From positions 8,413,501-8,477,500 of the forward strand of contig NZ_CP026121.1 in NCBI RefSeq assembly GCF_003330845.1: a DNA stretch of 64,000 nt, read 5' to 3'. The position numbers and the translations under genes were made by a program. This document shows positions 1-8,781 of the stretch, piece by piece (the stretch's first letter is position 1; every line of letters starts with the position of its first letter). This stretch comes from Streptomyces sp. Go-475. GTDB lineage: Bacteria; Actinomycetota; Actinomycetes; Streptomycetales; Streptomycetaceae. The notes beneath the pieces are model-generated. The model made no database searches. It worked only from the letters and a program-made list of their open reading frames with translations, and had not been told where the DNA came from.

Positions 1-877
1 TACCGGCCGCCACGGAGGCGACCCACTCGCGGAACTCGGTGTCGAAGGCCTCCGCGAACCGGTCCTTCCAGTCCTGCAGCACACCCGTGCCGTGCCGGGC
101 CGCCGTGCGGATCCCGACGGCCGCCGGGTCGGGCAGCCGCACCAGGCCGTCCTCGCCGACGACCTCGCACTGGATGTCGTAGCCGTACTGGCAGTTGACG
201 AAGACCTCCAGGTCGATCCGGACGCCCTCGGACGTCTCGAAGATCATGATCTGCGGGTCCTTCAGGTGCGGGAACCGCTTGCTCGTGGCGCGCGGGGTGA
301 CCACCTGGGCGGAGACGATCTCGTCGTCGAGCAGCCAGCGCAGCACGTCGATCTCGTGCACGGCCGTGTCCTGGGCCGCCATGGCGGAGTGGTACGACTC
401 CGGGACGGTCGGGTTGCGGTGGGCGCAGTGCACGATCAGCGGGGCGCCGAGCGAGCCGGTGGACAGGACCTCCTTCATCTGCCGGTAGCCGGGGTCGAAG
501 CGGCGCATGAAGCCGACCTGCACCAGCCGGCGGCCGTGCGCCCGTTCGGCCTCGACGATCCGCAGGCAGTCCTCGGCGGTCGTGGCCAGTGGCTTCTCGC
601 AGAACACCGGCTTGCCGGCGGCGATGGCGGTCAGGACGTGCTCGGCGTGGGTGGGCCCCCAGGACGTGACGAGGACGGCGTCCACGTCGGGGGAGGCGAC
701 CAGCTCGGCGCCGGTGGGCAGCGCCGTGGCACCGGTCCGGGCCGCCACCTCGGCGGCGCGCCCGGCGTCGATGTCGGTCACGGCCGTGACCGTCGCCCCG
801 GTGACCACCTCGGTGAGCCGCCGGATGTGGTCCTGGCCGATCATTCCGGCGCCGATGACGCCTACACGTACGGTCAT
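1..877 (-). CDS. iolG: Inositol 2-dehydrogenase (Gfo/Idh/MocA family), 3' end cut by window
   Basis: NAD-dependent oxidation of myo-inositol to 2-keto-myo-inositol, the first catabolic step. The N-terminus has the Rossmann motif GVIGAGMIG. The family motif EKP (in [13 protein letters not shown]) and the catalytic-region helix [15 protein letters not shown] follow. The frame stays open to the window edge, so about 292 residues are seen and the C-terminus lies outside (family about 335 aa). ATG at 875-877 begins 20 nt downstream of the MFS gene stop, so this is the last gene of the iol operon seen here. Other Gfo/Idh sugar dehydrogenases look alike; the operon context makes inositol the likely substrate. 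Confidence 0.88.
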   Translation of the reverse strand, partial: MTVRVGVIGAGMIGQDHIRRLTEVVTGATVTAVTDIDAGRAAEVAARTGATALPTGAELVASPDVDAVLVTSWGPTHAEHVLTAIAAGKPVFCEKPLATTAEDCLRIVEAERAHGRRLVQVGFMRRFDPGYRQMKEVLSTGSLGAPLIVHCAHRNPTVPESYHSAMAAQDTAVHEIDVLRWLLDDEIVSAQVVTPRATSKRFPHLKDPQIMIFETSEGVRIDLEVFVNCQYGYDIQCEVVGEDGLVRLPDPAAVGIRTAARHGTGVLQDWKDRFAEAFDTEFREWVASVAAG

Positions 878-897
878 GATGACTCCTTGCGAGGTGG

Positions 898-2337
898 TCA
901 GGAGAAGCGCGCCCGGAGCTCGGCTTCGAGGGTTTCGAGGGTGCGGCCCTTGGTCTCGGGGACGTACAGCTTCACGAAGGTGAGGGACAGCAGGCCCGCC
1001 GCCACGAACAGGAAGAAGGTGTTGGAGATCCCGATCCCGGAGACCAGGGACGGGAAGACCAGCCCGATCACGAAGTTGGTCAGCCACAGCACCACGGCCG
1101 CCACGCCCATGCCGAAGCCGCGCATCCGCATCGGGAAGATCTCCGACAGCATCAGCCAGGTCACCGGCGAGATCGCCCCCTGCTGGAAGGCGAGGAACGT
1201 GACCGTCATGGCGAGCACCGCGAACGCCCGCGGATCACCGGACGGCAGCACCAGCGAGAAGATGCCGATCAGCAACAGGGCCGCCGTGGTACCGATCTGA
1301 CCGGTCATCAGCATGGGGCGGCGCGGGACGCGGCCCAGCAGCCAGATGCCGACGAACGTGGCCAGCACCGAGATCACACCGTTGGCGATGTTCGCCGTCA
1401 GCGCGCTGTCGGCGGCGAAACCGGCGTCGGTGAGGATCTGCGTGCCGTAGTACATGATCGTGTTGACGCCGGTGATCTGCTGCACGATCGCGATGCCGAA
1501 CCCGACGAACATCAGCTTGCGCACCCACGGTGTGCTCTTGATGTCCTGCCAGCCGCCGAGCTTCTCCTGCTCGTCCTTGACGGCGAGCGCGGTGACCTCC
1601 TTCAGCTCGGCCTCGGCCCGGGCCTGCGAGCGCACCTGGCGCAGCACTTCGAGGGCCTCGCCGAAGCGGCTCCGCGAGGCCAGCCAGCGCGGGCTCTCCG
1701 GCATCACCAGCATGCCGAACCACAGCACCACGGCCGGCAGCGTGGCGACGACCAGCATCCAGCGCCACACGCCACCGGACTCGCCGCCGACCTGCGCGAT
1801 GATCGCGTTGGACGTGAACGCCAGCAGCTGACCGGTGACGATCATCAGCTCGTTGCGGGTGACGAGGGCGCCGCGCCGCTCGGCGGGCGACACCTCCGCG
1901 AGATAGACCGGCACGGTCACCGAGGCACCGCCGACCGCGAGACCGAGCACGAACCGTGCCACGATCATCACCTCGGTCGTCGGCGCGAGCGTGCAGCCCA
2001 GCGCGCCGATGAAGAACAGCACGGCCAGCAGCAGGATGTTGCGCCGCCTGCCGCGCGCGTCGGACAGCCGCCCGCCGGTCACCGCGCCCAGCGCGGCACC
2101 CAGCAGCAGCGAGCTGGTCACCATGCCCTCGGTGACCGGGGTGAGGCCGAGGTCGTCGGTCATGTAGGGCAGGGCGCCGTTGATGACGCCCGTGTCGTAG
2201 CCGAAGAGCAGACCACCGAACGTGGCGATGATCGTGATCAGCCGCAGCCGCCGCCTGACCGCCGGCGGGGCGTCGTCCGCGACGGCGGTGGCCGGGGCGG
2301 GGAGGGGGGCCGGTGTCGTGTCGTCCCTGACGTCCAT
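898..2337 (-). CDS. MFS sugar/myo-inositol proton symporter (IolT-like)
   Basis: 479-aa sugar porter of the major facilitator superfamily with 12 expected membrane helices. Diagnostic motifs are [14 protein letters not shown] in helix 1, [11 protein letters not shown] in loop 2-3, [21 protein letters not shown] before helix 4, PESPRWL at the end of helix 6, [12 protein letters not shown] in helix 7 and [10 protein letters not shown] at the C-terminus. It sits between iolE (9 nt upstream) and iolG, so myo-inositol is the likely substrate. The match to Bacillus IolT is of family and context, not proven specificity. Confidence 0.88.
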   Translation of the reverse strand: MDVRDDTTPAPLPAPATAVADDAPPAVRRRLRLITIIATFGGLLFGYDTGVINGALPYMTDDLGLTPVTEGMVTSSLLLGAALGAVTGGRLSDARGRRRNILLLAVLFFIGALGCTLAPTTEVMIVARFVLGLAVGGASVTVPVYLAEVSPAERRGALVTRNELMIVTGQLLAFTSNAIIAQVGGESGGVWRWMLVVATLPAVVLWFGMLVMPESPRWLASRSRFGEALEVLRQVRSQARAEAELKEVTALAVKDEQEKLGGWQDIKSTPWVRKLMFVGFGIAIVQQITGVNTIMYYGTQILTDAGFAADSALTANIANGVISVLATFVGIWLLGRVPRRPMLMTGQIGTTAALLLIGIFSLVLPSGDPRAFAVLAMTVTFLAFQQGAISPVTWLMLSEIFPMRMRGFGMGVAAVVLWLTNFVIGLVFPSLVSGIGISNTFFLFVAAGLLSLTFVKLYVPETKGRTLETLEAELRARFS

Positions 2338-2346
2338 GGCCGCTCC

Positions 2347-3297
2347 TTACCTGTCGATGTTCGGGCGCCGGGTACCCGACAGGCCGCAGCCGGCCAGGTG
2401 CTCACGGGTGCTGACGGCGATGGGCAGCGGCACCTCGGGGGCGCACGGGTACAGGTCCTGCTCGACGATCACGAACAACTCGGCGTCGAGCCCGGCGAGT
2501 TCCCCCACCACGTCGGCCGGGTTCGGCACCCCGGCCGGCGGCGACACGCACACCCCGCGCTTCACGGCCTCACCGAACGACAGGTCCTCGGCGGCGACCT
2601 GGGCGAGGATCTCCGGGTCCATCTGCTTGATGTGCACGTAGCCGACGCGCTCACCGAACCGGCGGATCAGGTCGAGGTTGTCCCCGCCGCCGTACGCCAC
2701 GTGCCCCGTGTCCAGGCACAGGTTGGTGTACCGGCCGTCGGACTCGTTCAGCAGCCGCTCGATCTCCGGCTGCGTCTGGATGTGGCTGTCGGCGTGCGGA
2801 TGGACCACCAGCCGGACGTCGTACTCCTCCAGCAGCAGCTTGCCCAGCCGGTCGGCGGCCCGGCCGAACCCCGCCCACTGCTCGGCGGTCAGCTCGGGCG
2901 ACTCGGTGAACGCACCCGTCTTCTCGTCCCGGTACATCGGCGGGATGAAGACCAGGTGGTGCGCTCCCGCGGCGGCGGTCAGCGCGGCGACCTGCCGGAC
3001 GTGGGCGAGCATCTCGTCCCACGCCTCGGGCCGGTGGAGCGCGCCGAACGCGGTGCCGCCGGAGACCTTCAGCCCCCGCGCGTCCAACTCGGCCTTCAGC
3101 CGCCGCGGGTCGGTGGGCAGGTACCCGTACGGGCCGAGCTCCAGCCACTCGTAGCCGGCCTGGGCCAGCTCGTCGAGGAAGCGGGTGTACGGCACCTGGT
3201 GCTCGTCCTCGGGGAACCAGACACCCCAGGAGTCGGGGGCGGAGCCGAGGCACAGGTTGCCGACGGTGGTGCGGAGAGGGGGAGGCGCCGTTGCCAT
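2347..3297 (-). CDS. iolE: 2-keto-myo-inositol (inosose) dehydratase IolE
   Basis: 316-aa xylose-isomerase-like TIM barrel. It would dehydrate 2-keto-myo-inositol to 3D-(3,5/4)-trihydroxycyclohexane-1,2-dione, the substrate of IolD. The N-terminal GSAPDSWGVWFPED is the usual IolE signature. Metal-site segments are visible as VVHPHADSHIQT, LDTGHVAYGG and VHIKQMD, with a late Glu in VIVEQD. It starts 33 nt after mmsA and ends 9 nt before the transporter, within the same minus-strand operon. Generic sugar-phosphate isomerase/epimerase is the fallback name. Confidence 0.88.
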   Translation of the reverse strand: MATAPPPLRTTVGNLCLGSAPDSWGVWFPEDEHQVPYTRFLDELAQAGYEWLELGPYGYLPTDPRRLKAELDARGLKVSGGTAFGALHRPEAWDEMLAHVRQVAALTAAAGAHHLVFIPPMYRDEKTGAFTESPELTAEQWAGFGRAADRLGKLLLEEYDVRLVVHPHADSHIQTQPEIERLLNESDGRYTNLCLDTGHVAYGGGDNLDLIRRFGERVGYVHIKQMDPEILAQVAAEDLSFGEAVKRGVCVSPPAGVPNPADVVGELAGLDAELFVIVEQDLYPCAPEVPLPIAVSTREHLAGCGLSGTRRPNIDR

Positions 3298-3330
3298 GGT
3301 GCGTGTCCTTTGGGAGAGGGACGGGGACGG

Positions 3331-4821
3331 TCAGTCGGAGGTGGGGAAGGTGAAGCCCGCCGTCACCGACCGGTCCTGCCGGGGCCAGCGGGTGGTGACG
3401 ACCTTGGGGCGGGTGTAGAAGCGGATGCCTTCGGGGCCGTGGACGGGGGAGTCGCCGATGAGGGAGTCCTTCCAGCCGCCGAAGGAGTAGTAGGACATCG
3501 GCACGGGCACCGGCACGTTGACGCCGATCATGCCGACGTGGACGTTGCGCTGGAAGCGGCGGGCGGCTTCGCCGGAGGCGGTGAACAGGGCGGCGCCGTT
3601 GCCGTAGGGGTTGGCGTTGATCAGGTCGATGGCCTGGTCCAGGGTGTCGACGCGGACGACGGCCAGGACCGGGCCGAACAGCTCCTCCTGGTAGGCGTCC
3701 ATGTCGGTGGTGACGTGGTCGAGGAGGGAGGGGCCGGTGAAGAAGCCGTCCTCGTGGCCTTCGACCTTCAGGCCGCGTCCGTCGACCACGACGGTGGCGC
3801 CCTGAGCGGCTGCGGTGCCGACCGCGTTCTCGACGCGCTCCTGGGCCGCCTTGGTGACCAGCGGGCCCATCTCGGTGCCCGGCGCGTCGCCGGGGCCGAC
3901 CTTCACCTCGCGGGCCTTGCGCTCCAGGATCTCCACCAGCCTGTCGGCGGCGTCACCGACCGCGACGGCGACCGACACGGCCATGCAGCGCTCACCGGCG
4001 GAGCCGTACGCGCCGGCGGTGATGTGGTCGGCGGCGTACTCGAGGTCCGCGTCGGGCAGGACCACGGCGTGGTTCTTCGCGCCGCCGAGGGCCTGGACGC
4101 GCTTGCCCGCCCGCGTGGCCCGCTCGTGGACGTACTTGGCGATCGGGGTGGAGCCCACGAAGGAGACGGCGCTGATGCCGGGGTGGTCCAGGATCGCGTC
4201 GACGGCGTCCTTGCCGCCGTGGACGACGTTGAAGACGCCGTCCGGCAGACCGGCCTTCCGGTACAGCTCGGCGACGAAGTTCGCGGCCGACGGGTCGCGC
4301 TCACTCGGCTTCAGGAGGAAGGTGTTGCCGGTGGCGATGGCGATCGGGTGCATCCACAGCGGCACCATCGCGGGGAAGTTGAACGGCGTGATGCCGGCGA
4401 CGACGCCCAGCGGCCGGCGGAAGTTGTGGACGTCGACGCCGCGGGAGACCTGGTCGGAGAAGTCGCCCTTGAGGACGTCGCCGAGGCCGCAGGCGAACTC
4501 GACCACCTCGCGGCCGCGGGTGATCTCCCCGCGGGCGTCGTCGACGGTCTTGCCGTGTTCGGCGGAGATGATCCGGCCGAGTTCCTCCTCGTGCTCGACG
4601 AGCAGGTGGCGGAAGGCGAACATGACCTGGGCGCGCCGGGAGAGGGAGGTCTCCGACCAGGTCTCGAACGCGGCGGACGCGGCGGCGACGGCGGTGTCCA
4701 CGTCGGCGGGCCCGCCGAGGACGACCCGGGCCCGCTCGGCGCCGGTGGCCGGGTTGAACACCGGAGCGGTGTCCGAGCCGGGGACGGCCCGGCCGTTGAT
4801 CCAGTGGGGAATGGTGTTCAC
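3331..4821 (-). CDS. mmsA: CoA-acylating (methyl)malonate-semialdehyde dehydrogenase
   Basis: 496-aa aldehyde dehydrogenase catalysing CoA-dependent oxidative decarboxylation of malonate semialdehyde (end of the inositol pathway) or methylmalonate semialdehyde (valine pathway) to acetyl- or propionyl-CoA. Visible features are the N-terminal IPHWINGRAVPGSD, the cofactor-side KPSERDPSA, SFVGSTPIAKYVHERA, and the nucleophile in SAGERCMAVSVAV. The start is a GTG at 4819-4821, 14 nt after the iolD stop; an upstream extension of the frame runs antiparallel into iolD sequence and is not coding. In this operon it serves as IolA. Confidence 0.92.
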   Translation of the reverse strand: MNTIPHWINGRAVPGSDTAPVFNPATGAERARVVLGGPADVDTAVAAASAAFETWSETSLSRRAQVMFAFRHLLVEHEEELGRIISAEHGKTVDDARGEITRGREVVEFACGLGDVLKGDFSDQVSRGVDVHNFRRPLGVVAGITPFNFPAMVPLWMHPIAIATGNTFLLKPSERDPSAANFVAELYRKAGLPDGVFNVVHGGKDAVDAILDHPGISAVSFVGSTPIAKYVHERATRAGKRVQALGGAKNHAVVLPDADLEYAADHITAGAYGSAGERCMAVSVAVAVGDAADRLVEILERKAREVKVGPGDAPGTEMGPLVTKAAQERVENAVGTAAAQGATVVVDGRGLKVEGHEDGFFTGPSLLDHVTTDMDAYQEELFGPVLAVVRVDTLDQAIDLINANPYGNGAALFTASGEAARRFQRNVHVGMIGVNVPVPVPMSYYSFGGWKDSLIGDSPVHGPEGIRFYTRPKVVTTRWPRQDRSVTAGFTFPTSD

Positions 4822-4835
4822 GGGGAGCGGTGTCC

Positions 4836-6713
4836 TTACAGGTAGTGACGCTGGGTCTGCTTGTGGGCGGCGTAGGTGTCGTAGGCGGCGCGGGTGGTGT
4901 CGAGGGCGGAGACCTCGCTGACGGGGACGTCCCACCAGCCGTGGCCGGGCGGGTTCGGGCCGTACAGGTCGGTCTCGACGTGCACGACCGTGGTGCGGCT
5001 CGCCGCCTGCGCCTTCTCCATCGCCGCGCGGAACTCGCCGACGCTCGTGGCGTGCAGGACGTCCGCGCCCAGACTGGAGGCGTTGGCGGCGAGGTCGACG
5101 GGCAGCACGTCGCCGTCGAGCAGGCCCGAACCGCCGTCGCGGTAGCGGTACTTGGTGCCGAAGCGCTGGGAGCCGAGCGACTCCGACAGGGCGCCGATGG
5201 AGGCGAAGCCGTGGTTCTGGACCAGGACGATGACGACCTTGAGGCCTTCGGAGACCATCGTCACGATCTCCTGGGCCATCATCAGGTACGAGCCGTCCCC
5301 GACGAGGACGACGACCTCGCGCGAGGGGTCGGCCATCTTCGCCCCGACGCCCGCGGCGACCTCGTAGCCCATGCAGGAGTAGGCGTACTCGACGTGGTAG
5401 GCCTTCGGATCGCGGGCCCGCCAGAGCTGCTGGAGGTCGCCGGGCAGGGAACCGGCCGCGTTGATGACCACGGCCCGGTCGTCGAGCACCTCGTTGAGCG
5501 CGCCGAGGATCTCGGTCTGGGCGGGCAGCGGCCCGTGGCCCCGGTGGAAGCACTCCTCCTCGATCTCCCTGGTGCGGGCGACGAGGCGGCGCGTGCGGTC
5601 CCGGTAGGACGGGGCGACCTCCCAGTCCGAGAGTGCTCCCGCCAGTGCCTGGAGGCCGAGCCGGGCGTCGGCCACCAGCGGCTCCGCGGAGTGCTTGACC
5701 GCGTCCAGGCGGGCGACGTTGAGGTTGACGAAGGTGACGCCGGGGTTGCCGAAGACGGTGTGGCTGGCGGTGGTGAAGTCGCTGTAGCGAGTGCCGACAC
5801 CGAGGACGACGTCCGCCTCCCGCGCCAGCTCGTTCGCCGCGTACGACCCCGTGGAGCCGATGCCACCGACCGCGCAGGGGTGGTCCCAGGGCACCGCGCC
5901 CTTGCCGGCGTGGGTGTCGGCGACCGGGATGCCGGTGGCCTCGGCGAAGGCCCGCAGCTCGGTCTCGGCACCGGAGTAGACGGCCCCGCCACCGGCCACG
6001 ATCAGCGGCTTCCGCGCACCGCGCAGCAGCCGCACGGCCCGCTCGACCGCCGCCGGCTCCGGCACCGGCCGGCCCACGTGCCACACCCGCCGCCGGAAGA
6101 AGTCCACCGGCCAGTCGTGGGCCTCGGCCTGCACGTCCTGCGGCAGGGCGAGGGTGACGGCACCGGTCTCCACCGGGTCGGTCAGCACCCGCATCGCCGC
6201 CAGCGCGGCCGGGATGAGCTGCTCGGGACGCGAGACGCGGTCGAAGTACTTCGACACGGCTCGGAAGGCGTCGTTGACGGTGACGTCCCCGCCCCGGGTG
6301 TCCTCCAGCTGCTGGAGCACGGGATCGGCGGCGCGGGTGGCGAACATGTCGGACGGCAGCAGCAGCACCGGCAGCCGGTTCGTCGTCGCCAGCGCCGCAC
6401 CCGTGATCATGTTCGTCGAGCCCGGCCCGGTGGAGGCGGTGCAGGCGAAGGTCGCCAGCCGGTCGCGCATCTTGGCGTAGGCCACCGAGGCATGCACCAT
6501 GCCCTGCTCGTTGCGGGCCAGGTAGTACGGCAGCTCGGCCTCCTCGGTGACCGCGGCCTGCAGCAGCGCCTGCCCGATCCCCGCGACGTTGCCGTGCCCG
6601 AAGATCCCCCACACCCCGGGGACGAGGCGCTGCTCCCGGCCGTCGCGTTCGCTGTACTGGTGGGCCAGGAACCGCACCAGGGCCTGCGCGGTGGTCAGTC
6701 GTACGGTCTTCAT
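4836..6713 (-). CDS. iolD: 3D-(3,5/4)-trihydroxycyclohexane-1,2-dione hydrolase
   Basis: 625-aa thiamine-diphosphate enzyme that opens the trihydroxycyclohexanedione ring to 5-deoxy-glucuronate. It has the three-part layout of the acetolactate synthase superfamily: N-terminal pyrimidine-binding domain (GVWGIFGHGNVAGIGQ, TASTGPGSTNMITGAA), central domain, and C-terminal diphosphate-binding domain with the ThDP/Mg motif starting GDGSYLMMAQE and ending at QNHGF. Its ATG (6711-6713) overlaps the stop of a 20-codon ORF by 4 nt (ATGA). The expected next enzyme, IolB, is not present in the window. Confidence 0.93.
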   Translation of the reverse strand: MKTVRLTTAQALVRFLAHQYSERDGREQRLVPGVWGIFGHGNVAGIGQALLQAAVTEEAELPYYLARNEQGMVHASVAYAKMRDRLATFACTASTGPGSTNMITGAALATTNRLPVLLLPSDMFATRAADPVLQQLEDTRGGDVTVNDAFRAVSKYFDRVSRPEQLIPAALAAMRVLTDPVETGAVTLALPQDVQAEAHDWPVDFFRRRVWHVGRPVPEPAAVERAVRLLRGARKPLIVAGGGAVYSGAETELRAFAEATGIPVADTHAGKGAVPWDHPCAVGGIGSTGSYAANELAREADVVLGVGTRYSDFTTASHTVFGNPGVTFVNLNVARLDAVKHSAEPLVADARLGLQALAGALSDWEVAPSYRDRTRRLVARTREIEEECFHRGHGPLPAQTEILGALNEVLDDRAVVINAAGSLPGDLQQLWRARDPKAYHVEYAYSCMGYEVAAGVGAKMADPSREVVVLVGDGSYLMMAQEIVTMVSEGLKVVIVLVQNHGFASIGALSESLGSQRFGTKYRYRDGGSGLLDGDVLPVDLAANASSLGADVLHATSVGEFRAAMEKAQAASRTTVVHVETDLYGPNPPGHGWWDVPVSEVSALDTTRAAYDTYAAHKQTQRHYL

Positions 6714-6772
6714 CGGTCTTCTCCGAAGGGGAGCCGGTCGGCGGGGACGTGGGGCAGGTGGTACGCGCTCAC
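6710..6772 (-). pseudogene. 20-codon ORF in the iolB position; possible internally deleted iolB
   Basis: Between the aldolase and iolD lies a complete short frame: GTG at 6770-6772, stop TGA at 6710-6712, product MSAYHLPHVPADRLPFGEDR. Its start overlaps the aldolase stop (GTGA) and its stop overlaps the iolD start (ATGA), so both junctions look like normal translational coupling. The opening Tyr-His-Leu-Pro resembles the beginning of actinobacterial IolB proteins as I remember them, and iolB often lies at this site in related operons. The simplest reading is an in-frame deletion that removed nearly all of iolB and kept both overlaps. A coincidental leader-like ORF is possible. Confidence 0.45.
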
Positions 6773-7641
6773 AGCAGACTCACCGCCTTGTCCACCGCAC
6801 CGGCGACATCGCCGTTCGACGGGTAGAGCAGGGAGCGGCCCACGACCAGCCCCTGCGCGGTGGGCTGCTTCAGCGCCCTGCCCCAGGAGGCGAAGGCAGT
6901 GTCCGGGTCGGTGACCTCCCCGCCCAGCAGCAGCGCGGGCAGCGTCGAAGCGGACAGCACCCGCTCCATGCCCTCCACGACCGGGAGCTTCAGCCAGGTG
7001 TAGGCGGTCCGCCGGCCCAGTCCCGAGGCGATGGTGACCGACGTGACCACGGCATCGGTCGAGAGGTCGTTGCGGATCCGGCCGTCCCGCCACACCGACA
7101 TGAACGGCTCGACCATCGCGATCAGCCGGCGGTCGTTGAGCTCGTCGATCGCCCGCGCGCTGTTCTCCAGCACCGAAGGCGTCGCGGGATCCGCCAGCGC
7201 GATGCGCGTGAGCATCTTCCCGCCGTCGAAGCCCATCGCGGCGATCGTCTCGGCGTCGTACCCGGTGAACCGGTCGTCGATCTCGAAGACCGAACCGGCC
7301 AGCCCCGCCCGGTTCATCGACCCGAAGACGCTCTTGCCGTCGAGAACACCGAGCAGCAGCAGATCTTCCAGGATGTCGGCGGTGGCCAGCACCCCCGTCA
7401 CACCGGGCCGCTCCAACGCCACGCACAGCCGGTCCAGCAGCTCGAAGCGGTCCGCCATGGCGGTCGCGTCACCGCCGACCCCGTTGGCGCCGCGCGCCGG
7501 ATGGTCCGCGGCGATGATCATCGCCCTGCCGTGCTCACCGAGCGGCGAGGCCGCCCGGACGCGCCGTGCGGCGGCCGCCGCGACCGCCCCGGGGTCCTTC
7601 ACCCGGGCGTCCACGATCCGGGCGATCTTCTCAGACGGCAT
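6769..7641 (-). CDS. DeoC/LacD-like TIM-barrel aldolase of the iol operon (probable DKGP aldolase)
   Basis: 290-aa (beta/alpha)8 aldolase-type protein of the kind found next to iolC in actinobacterial inositol clusters and often named deoxyribose-phosphate aldolase. Barrel segments include MIIAADHPARGANG, GVTGVLATADILEDLL, FMSVWRDGR, and the late phosphate-site-like stretch GLVVGRSLLYPSNGD. By context it likely cleaves 2-deoxy-5-keto-gluconate-6-phosphate (the IolC product) to malonate semialdehyde and DHAP, the IolJ role. That assignment is inference from operon logic. Its start overlaps the iolC 3' end by 11 nt and its stop overlaps the 20-codon ORF. Confidence 0.75.
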   Translation of the reverse strand: MPSEKIARIVDARVKDPGAVAAAAARRVRAASPLGEHGRAMIIAADHPARGANGVGGDATAMADRFELLDRLCVALERPGVTGVLATADILEDLLLLGVLDGKSVFGSMNRAGLAGSVFEIDDRFTGYDAETIAAMGFDGGKMLTRIALADPATPSVLENSARAIDELNDRRLIAMVEPFMSVWRDGRIRNDLSTDAVVTSVTIASGLGRRTAYTWLKLPVVEGMERVLSASTLPALLLGGEVTDPDTAFASWGRALKQPTAQGLVVGRSLLYPSNGDVAGAVDKAVSLL

Positions 7642-8587
7642 GGCTCACCTCACGCAGCTTGGCCTCGACCTCGTCGTGGACGGGCATGGCGTCGGAGCAG
7701 GACAGCCGGCCCGCGACGAGGGCGCCCGCGGCGTTGGCGAAGGTGACCGTGCGGCGGGTGTCCCAGCCGGACAGCAGGCCGTGGCACAGCGCCCCGCCGA
7801 AGGCGTCACCCGCGCCCAGGCCGTTGACCACGTCGACCGGAACCGGCGGGACCTCCACCGCCGTGCCGTCCCGGTCCATGGCCAGCACGCCTTTCGGGCC
7901 CTGCTTGACCACCGCCAGTTCCACCCCGGCAGCGAGGAGCGCCTTCGCGGCGGCGTGCGGGTCGCGCTCGCCGGTGGCGACCTCGCATTCGTCGAGGTTG
8001 CCGACGGCGACGGTGGTGTGGCGCAGTGCTTCCGTGTAGTACGTGCGGGCCTCGTCGGCGTCGGTCCAGAACATCGGCCGCCAGTCCAGGTCGAACACCG
8101 TCGCCCCCGCCTTCGCCCGGTGGGCCAGCGCGGCCAGCGTCGCGGAACGGCTGGGCTCCTCGCTCAGGCCCGTCCCGGTGACCCAGAAGATCCGCGCCGC
8201 GCGCACCGCCCCCGGATCCAGCTCCTCGGGCCGGATGTCCAGGTCCGGGGCCTTGGGGAGCCGGTAGAAGTACAGCGGGAAGTCGTCCGGCGGGAAGATC
8301 TCGCAGAACGTCACCGGTGTCGGCGCGATCCCCGAGACGCCCACGAACCGCGTGTCGACGCCGTACCCCTCCAGGGCCGTGCGCACGAAGTCCCCGAACG
8401 GATCCCGCCCCGTCTTGGTGAGCACCGCCGCCGAACGGCCGTAACGGGCGGCGGCCACCGCGACGTTGGCCGGACTGCCGCCGAGGTACTTGCCGAACGA
8501 GGTGACCTCCGCCAGCCCCACGCCCGTCTGGAGCGGATACACATCCACTCCCACGCGGCCCATGGTCAGCACATCGAACGGCATCAC
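7631..8587 (-). CDS. iolC: 5-dehydro-2-deoxygluconokinase (PfkB family)
   Basis: 318-aa PfkB/ribokinase-family sugar kinase that phosphorylates 2-deoxy-5-keto-gluconate. PfkB signature 1 is GKYLGGSPANVAVAAARYG. Signature 2 with the catalytic Asp is DVVNGLGAGDAFGGALCHG. The N-terminus FDVLTMGRVGVDVYP matches IolC proteins. It is the first gene of the minus-strand iol operon, directly downstream of a recognisable promoter and a 16-bp operator. ATG at 8585-8587 or the adjacent second ATG are both possible starts. Confidence 0.92.
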   Translation of the reverse strand: MMPFDVLTMGRVGVDVYPLQTGVGLAEVTSFGKYLGGSPANVAVAAARYGRSAAVLTKTGRDPFGDFVRTALEGYGVDTRFVGVSGIAPTPVTFCEIFPPDDFPLYFYRLPKAPDLDIRPEELDPGAVRAARIFWVTGTGLSEEPSRSATLAALAHRAKAGATVFDLDWRPMFWTDADEARTYYTEALRHTTVAVGNLDECEVATGERDPHAAAKALLAAGVELAVVKQGPKGVLAMDRDGTAVEVPPVPVDVVNGLGAGDAFGGALCHGLLSGWDTRRTVTFANAAGALVAGRLSCSDAMPVHDEVEAKLREVSHAV

Positions 8588-8615
8588 GCTGCGTTTCCCC
8601 TCTCTGTCGCGCTCT

Positions 8616-8631
8616 ACTAGCGCGCTCTAGT
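8616..8631. promoter_or_regulatory. Operator-like near-palindrome upstream of iolC
   Basis: ACTAGCGCGCTCTAGT, a 16-bp imperfect palindrome (14 of 16 positions symmetric) with the central CG typical of LacI-family operators. An identical 16-mer lies upstream of the sugar-binding lipoprotein gene at 10972-10987. It sits just downstream of the iolC -10 element, where a bound repressor would block transcription, and within the intergenic region shared with the divergent LacI-type gene. Confidence 0.75.
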
Positions 8632-8637
8632 TCGAGT

Positions 8638-8667
8638 ACGATGACCCCTGTCCAAATGTCATGTCAA
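8638..8667 (-). promoter_or_regulatory. Predicted sigma70-type promoter of the iol operon
   Basis: On the minus strand, -35 TTGACA (8662-8667), an 18-bp spacer and -10 CATCGT (8638-8643). The operator starts 6 nt beyond the -10. The arrangement matches the lipoprotein promoter at 10995-11023, which has the same -35, a 17-bp spacer and CATAGT. Confidence 0.6.
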
Positions 8668-8781
8668 TAGCTTGTTGCCGGGAGATTTCAGGATCCCCGT
8701 ACGAGGATCCGCACGGCTCCCGCACGGCTCCCCGAGCGGGACACCCCGTAAGGTGGGCGGCGTCGGAGGGTGGGTTCACAG

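Noticed and set aside
2398..4845. 815-codon plus-strand frame across iolE and mmsA
   Set aside because: Antisense to two clear enzymes; no recognisable domain.
3331..6612. Apparent 1093-aa mmsA fusion protein
   Set aside because: The N-terminal 590 residues are an out-of-frame reading of iolD. The true mmsA start is the GTG at 4821.
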